This document shows, piece by piece, positions 1 to 5,682 of a stretch of DNA of 8,039 nt; the stretch's first letter is position 1, and every line of letters begins with the position of its first letter. The position numbers and the translations under genes were made by a program. The notes under the pieces were generated by a model that searched no databases, was not told the DNA's origin, and worked only from the letters and a program-made list of their open reading frames with translations. Source of the stretch: JBGSWE01 sp049292975 (GTDB taxonomy: Bacteria; Patescibacteriota; Saccharimonadia; Saccharimonadales; JACDBH01); the NCBI GenBank assembly GCA_049292975.1, contig JBATRZ010000025.1, positions 1 through 8,039 on the forward strand, read 5' to 3'.

Positions 1-436
1 CGCGGTCTTGGTCGCGCCTTTTGATAACTTGCCGTTTGTCGTCGCGTTTTTTACCGCGGCCTACAGCTATCTCGAGCTTAATAAAACGGCCGCGGGTCAG
101 GATGCGGATGGGTACGATGGTATTGCCCTGCTGCTTGGCCTCTATCAGGGCGGCTAACTCGCGCTTTTTAAGCAGCAGCTTGCGGTTGCGCACCTGCACT
201 TCGGTGGGCAGCTGGGCGGCGTTGGTTTTAAGGGGTGTTACAAGCGAGTTCATTAGCCAAGCCTCACCGTCCTTTATAGTAACAAAAGCGCCCTGCAGGC
301 TGCCGTGATGTTCGCGTAAACTGCGTGTCTCTGCCCCAGTGAGGACAATACCCGCCAACAGCGTGTCTTTGAGATCAAAATCAAAGCGGGCACGCTTGTT
401 AGCTATAACACCGGTGTTGGACTGCTTCTTCTTCAC
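1..436 (-). CDS. smpB: SmpB, tmRNA-binding protein (3' end cut by window edge)
   Basis: SmpB binds the tRNA-like domain of tmRNA and brings it to stalled ribosomes for trans-translation in the cytoplasm. The minus-strand frame stays open to base 1 and reads 145 codons from GTG 436. Family signatures are a start of MKKKQSNTGVIANKRARFDF, then GIVLTGAETRSLREHHGSLQ, AFVTIKDGEAWLMN, and a basic tail (GRGKKRDDKRQVIKRRD) that inserts into the mRNA channel. SmpB is usually about 150-160 residues, so only a few to a dozen are missing. An in-frame ATG lies at 457, but it is upstream of the predicted transcription start. GTG 436 sits exactly six bases after a TATACT -10 box and gives the usual Lys-rich SmpB N terminus. 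The family call is near certain; the GTG start is an inference. No tmRNA gene is visible in the window. Confidence 0.95.
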   Translation of the reverse strand, partial: MKKKQSNTGVIANKRARFDFDLKDTLLAGIVLTGAETRSLREHHGSLQGAFVTIKDGEAWLMNSLVTPLKTNAAQLPTEVQVRNRKLLLKKRELAALIEAKQQGNTIVPIRILTRGRFIKLEIAVGRGKKRDDKRQVIKRRDQDR

Positions 437-442
437 AGGGGT

Positions 443-471
443 AGTATATCTTATCATAAGCCTATTGACAA
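443..471 (-). promoter_or_regulatory. smpB promoter, predicted leaderless start
   Basis: On the minus strand, TTGTCA (471-466) is followed by a 17-bp spacer and TATACT (448-443). The predicted +1 is the G of GTG 436, so the mRNA would have no 5' leader and no Shine-Dalgarno site. The -35 overlaps the -35 of the divergent hydrolase promoter. Both hexamers lie within the seven bases TTGACAA at 465-471. Confidence 0.7.
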
Positions 472-493
472 ATAGTAATATGTGTGCTATAAT
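465..493 (+). promoter_or_regulatory. Consensus sigma70-type promoter of the hydrolase gene
   Basis: TTGACA (465-470), a 17-bp spacer and TATAAT (488-493) are perfect consensus hexamers at ideal spacing. An extended -10 TG lies at 485-486. The predicted +1 is A500, only three bases before ATG 503. The GAAAGG at 494-499 would therefore lie upstream of the transcript and not act as a ribosome site. This should be a very strong constitutive promoter unless an operator occludes it. Confidence 0.85.
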
Positions 494-502
494 GAAAGGA
501 TA

Positions 503-1489
503 ATGAGTGAATACCACGCCCCAGTAGTTCCACAGGAACTCTTGCCCGTATTGACCGATGATGTCCTAGCCGTGCATGAGCGTTTTGCCGGCATGAGCTA
601 TGATGAGCTTAAAGCGGTTACCGCACTAGATAATGAGGTCGCTTTACCTGCCGGCGCAACCAAGGCCGCAGTCATAGGTGACGAAAACGGCCCTGACGCG
701 GGCGTACACGTCTTAGCCCTGCCCCACCAGCAAGCCTGGAAGCCATCCATGGCCCTGCGCTCGCACATGTACCACGCTATCAATAATCCTGATGGCCTGA
801 CCATAGTGCTGCCCAATAACAGTGTCTCCAACCGCTATTACCAATATGATGGAACCGACAGGCTGGATATCGTCAATGGCGAGATGGACGTGCATTACGA
901 CCGTCAGCTGACAACGGTAGAAGGTATCCTGGAGCGCTTTGGCGCCTATGTAGGCCCTGTCGCCCTGAAGGGCTACTCACTGGGCGGCCTGACGGCCCTG
1001 GGCATGGCAGCAGCAGGCTCTGACCGCCTGAACGTCACCGAGGTACATTCGTTCGAAGCTCCTAACCAGGAGACGACGCCCAAGGCCTTGCGCAAAGCCT
1101 TCATGAAGTCCGGCACGCTGGGTGACCAGCGCGGCGCTATAGAGGATGCGCACATCCCTGCCCTGGAGCAGGCCCTGCGCTTTGACCGTTTGATGCTTGA
1201 TTACGCCCGTTTTGGTGTGGCCAGCGTGGTAAATGCCGGTAACAAGGCCTTGGCTGCAGGCATGGCCGAGCCGGGTTATGAACAGCTGGTGCGCCGCGCC
1301 CTAAGCCAGCATGACCGCGCCCGCATCTATGCCGGCCACGTTATCGGCAGCCGCCTGTTCTCCCCTGAAGTCGTTGCCGGTATCAATGATCCACGCTTCA
1401 TAGTGCGCAGCATCGCCGAAGGTGATGGTAACCGCCGTCACGCAACCGGTGACAACCCGGTCGCCCACGCCCTGATACTGCACCGCTAA
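503..1489 (+). CDS. Alpha/beta-hydrolase-fold protein
   Basis: This is a 328-residue cytoplasmic protein with no signal peptide or membrane segment. The segment VGPVALKGYSLGGLTALGMA carries a nucleophile elbow G-Y-S159-L-G-G, typical of alpha/beta hydrolases. A strand precedes it and a small-residue helix follows it. Conserved-looking histidines near the C terminus (H313 in RRHATGDN, H322) could complete the triad; the acid is not obvious, with D308 or D317 possible. Residues 97-110 (DGLTIVLPNNSVSN) look like the strand and loop that form the oxyanion region. The substrate cannot be read from sequence; esterase, lipase or peptidase are all possible. A GTG at 482 extends the frame by seven codons but lies before the -10 box, so ATG 503 is preferred. 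The stop codon overlaps that of the convergent glycosidase gene by four bases. The family call is good and the function unknown. Confidence 0.85.
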   Translation: MSEYHAPVVPQELLPVLTDDVLAVHERFAGMSYDELKAVTALDNEVALPAGATKAAVIGDENGPDAGVHVLALPHQQAWKPSMALRSHMYHAINNPDGLTIVLPNNSVSNRYYQYDGTDRLDIVNGEMDVHYDRQLTTVEGILERFGAYVGPVALKGYSLGGLTALGMAAAGSDRLNVTEVHSFEAPNQETTPKALRKAFMKSGTLGDQRGAIEDAHIPALEQALRFDRLMLDYARFGVASVVNAGNKALAAGMAEPGYEQLVRRALSQHDRARIYAGHVIGSRLFSPEVVAGINDPRFIVRSIAEGDGNRRHATGDNPVAHALILHR

Positions 1490-2655
1490 TTACTGAGCAG
1501 TAGGTTTTCTTCGTCTACTTTTTGGATTTCTGCCCGCGCCGCGTCCCAGATAGCGGATTCACCCTTGGTTTCTTTTAGCCAGTACCACCACTCAACGCCC
1601 CACAGATAAAATTCGCGCATGCCGCTGGCTTTGCCGTATTCGATACGGTCTACCAGCATGGCGGGGTTCATCGATTTATATTGCTCTTCTATGGGGGATT
1701 CCTTGGTGCCGCCGAAGGTATCGGGCGTCCAGGCTTCGGTTTGTAATTCGTGTATAAAGACGGGGCGGCCGCGCGTCAGCTCGGTCCAGCCGGCCCGGAA
1801 GGCGTAGTACCAGGCGGGAATGGGGTATTCGAAGTAGCGGCGCGTGATGGTCTTGTCCCAGACACGTTTGTAGACAGATATGGCCCACTGGTCTGGCTTG
1901 GGATCGCCGATAGGCGTGCCGATGGCGTTGTTGCTCATGCTTACTATCAGCGGATGATTAGGGTCAAGCCGCTTGACCAGGTCGTACTCGGATACCAACC
2001 GGTCGCGGTAGAAGTCATAACAGATGCCAAAAGCTTTCAGGAAATACTCGTTCTCTAGCTGGTAACTGTCTAGGGCGGGGCTGTTTTTGTAGCGGTTTAC
2101 AGTGGCGCCGATAAAGTCCTCGAGCGGTTGGTACCACTGCACACTATCCCTTAATTCCTGCGCCCATATGGGCATGTGGCACTCCGGCCAGCGCGGTTGG
2201 CGCAGGCCCAGGGCCAGGCTAACTTTTACTCCGTTGTCTTCGGCTATCTTCATTTGCCAATCGAGTTCCGAGAAATCATAACTGCCGCGGGTACGCTCGA
2301 TGTCTGACCAGTAGCTGACTAAACGGACATGCTTGATGCCGAGGTCGGTAACGATAGCCTTCAGTGTGGCCTGCGGGTCCAGTTCGTAGTAGCGCGCGTA
2401 ATTAGGTATGAAGGTGGCGCCCACTACCAGCGGTTCGTCCTTGTGCCGGGCAATGTACCACTGGGCAAGGCCCCACATGCTGCCCGCCGCCAGCAGCATC
2501 AGCGCTACCAAGCCAAAGGCCAGGCGTTGCCAGAACTTGTGGCGCACGCTCCAGTCGCTTAGGCGGTACCAGAACACCTGCCAGAACCCAGCGCTCTTAG
2601 CAGGTTTTTTAAGCGTGCTTTTGATGCGTTTATCAGGATTCTTTTGGTTTGACAT
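1486..2655 (-). CDS. Membrane-anchored clan GH-A-like glycoside hydrolase
   Basis: The protein has 389 residues. A basic N terminus (about 1-44) is followed by one hydrophobic segment (about 45-68, LAFGLVALMLLAAGSMWGLA), giving an inside-out anchor with the C-terminal domain on the cell surface. The rest reads as a TIM barrel. VRLVSYWSDIERTRGSYDF (110-128) resembles beta-2/beta-3 of GH5- or GH42-like enzymes. QLENE (199-203) carries the Asn-Glu (N202-E203) typical of the acid/base at the end of beta-4. FIHELQTEAW (300-309) offers E303 as the beta-7 nucleophile. The aromatic FYLWGVEWWYW (349-359) fits the beta-8 substrate platform. Family and sugar specificity are unresolved. It may cleave host or own-surface glycans. 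No Shine-Dalgarno or clear promoter precedes ATG 2655. It diverges from the glycosyltransferase gene, and no room is left for a terminator before the convergent hydrolase gene. Confidence 0.82.
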   Translation of the reverse strand: MSNQKNPDKRIKSTLKKPAKSAGFWQVFWYRLSDWSVRHKFWQRLAFGLVALMLLAAGSMWGLAQWYIARHKDEPLVVGATFIPNYARYYELDPQATLKAIVTDLGIKHVRLVSYWSDIERTRGSYDFSELDWQMKIAEDNGVKVSLALGLRQPRWPECHMPIWAQELRDSVQWYQPLEDFIGATVNRYKNSPALDSYQLENEYFLKAFGICYDFYRDRLVSEYDLVKRLDPNHPLIVSMSNNAIGTPIGDPKPDQWAISVYKRVWDKTITRRYFEYPIPAWYYAFRAGWTELTRGRPVFIHELQTEAWTPDTFGGTKESPIEEQYKSMNPAMLVDRIEYGKASGMREFYLWGVEWWYWLKETKGESAIWDAARAEIQKVDEENLLLSN

Positions 2656-2740
2656 GATAGACTTGAATAGAATTTATGAAAGCATTAACTCTTACTATCA
2701 TACTGGAAGTCAGCAGATTTGTCTTTAATAGGGTTGAAGT

Positions 2741-2803
2741 ATTCCGAGCAAAAATATCGATTCCGACAGAAAGGTATTTATTAATACATTGAAGAAGGAA
2801 TCG
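2741..2803. repeat. Short direct and inverted repeats in the divergent 189-bp intergenic region
   Basis: ATTCCGA occurs at 2741-2747 and 2760-2766, 19 bp apart. CGATTCC (2758-2764) is repeated in inverted form as GGAATCG (2797-2803). A GTATT-tatt-AATAC palindrome lies between them, at about 2774-2787. The cluster sits between the divergent glycosidase and glycosyltransferase genes, where an operator would be expected. I found no convincing -35/-10 pair for either gene here. Short repeats in AT-rich DNA can arise by chance. Confidence 0.3.
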
Positions 2804-2830
2804 TCATTTGCAGCCGGTATATACAGGCTT

Positions 2831-2838
2831 AGGAGAGG
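2831..2838 (+). promoter_or_regulatory. Shine-Dalgarno site of the glycosyltransferase gene
   Basis: AGGAGAGG ends six bases before ATG 2845, a canonical strong ribosome site. It contrasts with the apparently leaderless starts at 436, 503, 7681 and 7715, so this genome would use both initiation modes. Confidence 0.8.
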
Positions 2839-2844
2839 CATAAT

Positions 2845-3675
2845 ATGCCAACTTTAAGTATTGTTATACCAGTTTATAACGAGCAAGATCACCTGCAAAC
2901 ATGCCTGGAAGCCATTGCCGCCCAAACTGTCATGCCCGATGAAGTCATAGTGGTTGATAACAACAGCAGCGACCGTTCGGCTGGCATAGCTGCACGCTAT
3001 CCGTTTGTTACGGTAGTGCGCGAGACCAAACAAGGCATAGCCCATGCCCGCAACGCCGGCTTTAACGCCGCCACAACCAGCCTAATAGGCCGCATCGATG
3101 CCGATACCATCCTGCCGGATACATGGGTAGAGCATGTACTGGAGCTGTACGGCAGCGGCGATGATTTTGCGCTGACCGGCAGCGGCTATTTTTATAATGT
3201 CTCGCTGCCGCGTTTTAACTCGCTAGTGACCACCCAGATCGCCTTCCGCATGAACCGTTTTATCATGGGACACTATATTCTGTGGGGTTCAAATATGGTC
3301 CTGCCGCGCCGTTACTGGGCTCAGGTAAGGGATGGGGTGTGTTCTACAAACGGTTATATCCATGAAGACCTGGATCTGGCCATTCACCTGCACCGGCTCG
3401 GTTGCCCGATTACCTTTAAAGAAAAACTTATGGTGGGCGTGGAAATGAAACGCGCTTTTTCGGCGGACAAGACGGCCTTCCGGGCTAACCTGGCGCTTTG
3501 GCCCGAAACCCTATATGCCCACGGTCTTAAGCGGGCTTGGCTCGGCAAGCTGGGGGCGGGCTTTTTGTACTGGGGCACGATGTTGTTCATGAAACCCGCC
3601 GAGAAGGTTATTAGGACTTTCAAAACCAGCCGCCAGCAGGTCCGTTCCCTGTTAAGCTTCGACACGGAAGTTTAA
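2845..3675 (+). CDS. Family 2 (GT-A) glycosyltransferase
   Basis: The 276-residue protein should move a sugar from a nucleotide donor to an acceptor. It starts with the classic GT2 strand LSIVIPVYNE (4-13). VIVVDNNSSDRS (34-45) binds the nucleotide. GIAHARNAGF (64-73) precedes the metal-binding IDADT (84-88). GYIHEDLDLAIHLHRLG (170-186) contains the acidic ED motif that supplies the catalytic base. A hydrophobic stretch (about 237-249, GAGFLYWGTMLFM) may associate with the membrane, and the C terminus is basic. Donor and acceptor cannot be predicted; cell-surface glycan or lipid-linked sugar synthesis is the usual context. It diverges from the anchored glycosidase gene, which suggests a shared glycan theme. 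The stop is 23 bp before the first structured repeat. Confidence 0.93.
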   Translation: MPTLSIVIPVYNEQDHLQTCLEAIAAQTVMPDEVIVVDNNSSDRSAGIAARYPFVTVVRETKQGIAHARNAGFNAATTSLIGRIDADTILPDTWVEHVLELYGSGDDFALTGSGYFYNVSLPRFNSLVTTQIAFRMNRFIMGHYILWGSNMVLPRRYWAQVRDGVCSTNGYIHEDLDLAIHLHRLGCPITFKEKLMVGVEMKRAFSADKTAFRANLALWPETLYAHGLKRAWLGKLGAGFLYWGTMLFMKPAEKVIRTFKTSRQQVRSLLSFDTEV

Positions 3676-3698
3676 TAGTATAAGGTTCTATGCAAAGA

Positions 3699-3804
3699 GG
3701 CCTAGGGCTTCTACATTCTTTTCTCCAGGGCACTTTACGGGTGCGCGGGGCGCAGCCCGTGGCGCTAGCTCACCCTTGCAAAAAGAACATAGAAGTCCTA
3801 GGCC
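3699..3804 (-). repeat. Structured element, copy 1 (of an inverted pair)
   Basis: Outer arms 3699-3722 and 3781-3804 pair over 24 positions with 21 Watson-Crick matches. Inside lies a 50-nt core (3727-3776). Read on the minus strand, the core has a 4-bp stem, the internal-loop strand TGAGCTAGCGCCA, a 9-bp hairpin with a bulged C and a 3-nt loop, then TAAAGTG and the closing stem. Copy 2 shares the architecture and the loop strands. The strand given is only the orientation that aligns with copy 2 on plus. On the plus strand the element would instead be the 3' UTR of the glycosyltransferase mRNA. No T tract follows, so it is not a standard intrinsic terminator. I do not recognise the motif. Confidence 0.8.
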
Positions 3805-3833
3805 GGCGCGCTGCCAGATAGGTGAGCGCTCGG

Positions 3834-3935
3834 GCCTAGCTTGTCATTGTCTATTCGGAGGAGTGAGCAAGCGCCATAGGCTGACCGAAGGTCACCTATA
3901 AAGTGCTCCAAAGAAGAGGCAATGGGAAGCTAGGC
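3834..3935 (+). repeat. Structured element, copy 2 (inverted relative to copy 1)
   Basis: Outer arms 3834-3856 and 3913-3935 pair over 23 positions (19 Watson-Crick, two G-T, two mismatches). The 50-nt core (3860-3909) matches the reverse complement of copy 1 at 34 of 50 positions. Twelve of the 16 differences are six compensatory pair changes, three are in the hairpin loop, and one is in the internal loop (A against T). TGAGC-N-AGCGCCA and TAAAGTG are conserved. Both copies begin GGCCTAG, while the rest of the outer arms diverges in sequence yet stays paired. The element ends 10 bp from the nuclease stop codon, so on the minus strand it would lie in that gene's 3' UTR. Function is unknown. 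Confidence 0.8.
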
Positions 3936-3945
3936 AGGAGAAAGG

Positions 3946-4527
3946 TTACGCTGAGTTTGTGGTCTTTTTTTGGTCTTGTTCGTTGATGTTGCAGTTGCCC
4001 CAGAGGCCCAGATTTTGTTCGCGGGCTTGGCTCTCGTATCCGCGGAATTCTTCTAGCTTTTCAAACGGAAACAGCGTGTAGGCAAAGCCATAGCCGGCCC
4101 GGATGATTTCAGCATTAACTAGCCGGCCGTCCGGCAAGTAGACATAGCGCAATAGGCGGTTGTAGCGGTCACGGTTTGTATTGGTGGGGTCGGCTTCGAG
4201 CCGCACCGGACTTGAGCCTATAAGCTGCTTGGTAAATTGGGAGGCGGCCTTGCCGTAGCATTGCACCGGCACCCGCGGATCCTGCGTTTCGGGCGTATCC
4301 ACGCCTATCATGCGTACGCGCTCGGGCGTGCCGTTCATATCTACGGTGATGGTATCGCCGTCTTCAAAACTGCTGACAGTATAGGTACCTGGCGGCGGAA
4401 TCTTGGCCGCAGGCTTATCAATTAAACCCTGGCGCTGCCCCAGCCATACCGCCCCTGCCAGCAACAGGGTCAGGACGATACTGATCAGTTGGTTGCGCTG
4501 CCGCTTAGCCAGCAATCTTCGGGCCAC
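3946..4527 (-). CDS. Membrane-anchored or secreted staphylococcal-type nuclease (SNase)
   Basis: This is a 193-residue calcium-dependent nuclease homologue that should hydrolyse DNA or RNA outside the membrane. A basic start is followed by a hydrophobic segment (about 14-30), acting as a signal anchor or uncleaved signal. The SNase domain spans about 48-178. Active-site residues are visible: D58 in EDGDT (Micrococcal nuclease D21), R72, D77, T78 and E80 in VRMIGVDTPE (R35, D40, T41, E43), and R124 in DRYNR (R87). C90 and C179 could form a disulfide. The start is GTG, with GGGAG about nine bases upstream, and it overlaps the end of terC by 23 nt, so translation is probably coupled. An epibiont or scavenger could use it to obtain nucleotides; that is inference. 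Confidence 0.93.
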   Translation of the reverse strand: MARRLLAKRQRNQLISIVLTLLLAGAVWLGQRQGLIDKPAAKIPPPGTYTVSSFEDGDTITVDMNGTPERVRMIGVDTPETQDPRVPVQCYGKAASQFTKQLIGSSPVRLEADPTNTNRDRYNRLLRYVYLPDGRLVNAEIIRAGYGFAYTLFPFEKLEEFRGYESQAREQNLGLWGNCNINEQDQKKTTNSA

Positions 4528-5527
4528 CGCTGCTACTCCCAGGTTGTTTGAAAAGGTGCGAGCCTACAACGCCGCCAGCCAGCAGGCCGCCGATGATGAG
4601 CAGGCTCAGGTTGGTCGGGATATGCAGGCCGAACCAATCAAGGCCAAAGACATGTTCCGGCGCAATGACCAGCTTAAGACCTACGAACAACAACAGAAAC
4701 GCCAAGCAGTAATTTAGCAGCCAGAATTGTTCCTTGATGTGGTCGAAGACAAAGTACAGCGCGCGCATGCCCAAGATAGCGGCAGCGTTGCTGGCGATGA
4801 TAATGAATGGGTCGTTAGATACCGCCAGGACCGCCGGCACCGAATCGACAGCAAAAACGACATCGGTGAACTCTACGACCAGCAGCGCCATAAACAACAT
4901 GGTAGCCACGCGCTTGCCGTTTTCGATAGTAAACATTTTGTGACCGTCCAGCTTGTGCGAAACGGGAATAAAGCGGTTGGCGAACTGGTAAAAGCGGCTG
5001 CTCTTAGGGTCGTATTCGTGTTCTTTTTTGGTCCTTAACAGTTTTATCCCGCTCCACAGCAGTATGCCGCCGAAGACAATCAGGATGGGCTCGAACTTCT
5101 CTATTAGCGTGATGCCGGCAAAGACAAATATAGTCCGCAGCAAAATGGCGCCCACTACGCCCCAGAACAGTACGCGGTGTTGGTACTTCTTGGGAATAGC
5201 GAAGTATGCCAGGATAGCTGACCAGGCAAAAACATTGTCTATGGACAGGGATTTCTCAACCAAATAGCCGCTAAAGTATTGTCCGGCCGCCTCGCCGCCG
5301 AAGACATTTAGTATCACTACGCCCAGGCCTATGCCTAGCATGATCCAGGCAATGCTTTGCCAGACGGCGTCGCGGATAGTTGCTTCCTCGTCCTTGCGGT
5401 GCAGCACCAAGATGTCAAATAATATCAAAAACAGGAACCAGGCGAACAAAGCCGCCCAGTGCCAAGGCAAGACGTGCAGGTGCAGATCCAGGGCCTGTGA
5501 TGAAGCATCGGCAAGCAGGTACAACAT
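4505..5527 (-). CDS. terC: TerC-family integral membrane protein (probable metal exporter)
   Basis: The protein has 340 residues and about nine hydrophobic segments. Family signatures are EKSLSIDNVFAW (91-102) and VEFTDVVFAVDSVPAVLAVSNDPFIIIASN (218-247). The acidic residues E91, D97, E219, D222 and D228 lie in the membrane, as expected for metal binding. TerC/Alx proteins export manganese, and several help metallate secreted enzymes. The length is usual for the family. The ATG at 5527 lies in the second copy of a 21-bp repeat and overlaps the TAA of a short upstream frame (TAATG). The 3' end overlaps the nuclease start. A link to metal loading of the calcium-type nuclease next door is speculation. 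No manganese riboswitch is visible upstream, where only a hairpin-rich insertion is seen. Confidence 0.93.
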   Translation of the reverse strand: MLYLLADASSQALDLHLHVLPWHWAALFAWFLFLILFDILVLHRKDEEATIRDAVWQSIAWIMLGIGLGVVILNVFGGEAAGQYFSGYLVEKSLSIDNVFAWSAILAYFAIPKKYQHRVLFWGVVGAILLRTIFVFAGITLIEKFEPILIVFGGILLWSGIKLLRTKKEHEYDPKSSRFYQFANRFIPVSHKLDGHKMFTIENGKRVATMLFMALLVVEFTDVVFAVDSVPAVLAVSNDPFIIIASNAAAILGMRALYFVFDHIKEQFWLLNYCLAFLLLFVGLKLVIAPEHVFGLDWFGLHIPTNLSLLIIGGLLAGGVVGSHLFKQPGSSSGGPKIAG

Positions 5528-5545
5528 TAGAAATCTATGCCCTTA
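5525..5545. repeat. 21-bp direct repeat, left copy (terC start)
   Basis: CATTAGAAATCTATGCCCTTA differs from the copy at 5662-5682 at one position (G5539 against C5676). It holds the terC start codon in a TAATG overlap. Flanking bases differ on both sides. The sequence is that of the cobO 3' end, so this copy is the duplicated one. Confidence 0.9.
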
Positions 5546-5664
5546 CCCCTCACGAGAGGAGAATATCCCCTCTCACCATGCCCCGCCGAAGGTTTTCGGC
5601 GGGGACCCCTATCGCGCGGCGTGCCGGCAGAGCCGGACACTCCGGCTGCTCTCCCCTGGCCCAT
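5527..5664 (-). CDS. 45-codon frame across the insertion, coupled at both ends
   Basis: The ATG (5664-5662) overlaps the cobO TAA as TAATG, and the TAA (5529-5527) overlaps the terC ATG as TAATG. The 45-residue product would be Gly-, Arg- and Pro-rich and end in KGIDF, the same tail as CobO, because both copies of the repeat are read in the same frame. A peptide function is doubtful. The frame may simply keep ribosomes moving from cobO to terC. There is no Shine-Dalgarno site of its own. Confidence 0.3.
   Translation of the reverse strand: MGQGRAAGVSGSAGTPRDRGPRRKPSAGHGERGYSPLVRGKGIDF
5546..5661. mobile_element. 116-bp hairpin-rich insertion between direct repeats (MITE- or REP-like)
   Basis: Three palindromes follow each other. 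GAGAGG (5554-5559) pairs with CCTCTC (5569-5574). CCCCGCCGAA (5581-5590) and TTCGGCGGGG (5595-5604) form a perfect 10-bp stem with loop GGTT. AGCCGGA (5631-5637) pairs with TCCGGCT (5641-5647) across a 3-nt loop. It is flanked by 21-bp direct repeats, as for an insertion with target duplication, and no transposase is encoded. Calling it mobile rests on this structure alone; a local duplication event is the alternative. Confidence 0.5.
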
Positions 5665-5682
5665 TAGAAATCTATCCCCTTA
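5662..5682. repeat. 21-bp direct repeat, right copy (cobO 3' end)
   Basis: CATTAGAAATCTATCCCCTTA encodes the last residues of CobO (KGIDF and stop) and a TAATG. Before the insertion, cobO and terC probably met here as a simple TAATG overlap. Confidence 0.9.

Noticed and set aside
21..308. Plus-strand 95-codon frame opposite smpB
   Set aside because: It is a shadow of the smpB coding strand with no motif, ribosome site or promoter.
437..457. ATG 457 as the start of smpB
   Set aside because: It lies between the -35 and -10 of the best promoter; GTG 436 matches +1 and the family N terminus better.
482..505. GTG 482 as the start of the hydrolase gene
   Set aside because: It lies before the -10 box and the predicted +1 at 500, so it would not be in the mRNA.
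3676..3945. Ordinary intrinsic terminators between the glycosyltransferase and nuclease genes
   Set aside because: The stems are long and structured but no T tract follows on either strand, and the conserved internal loops are not explained by a terminator.
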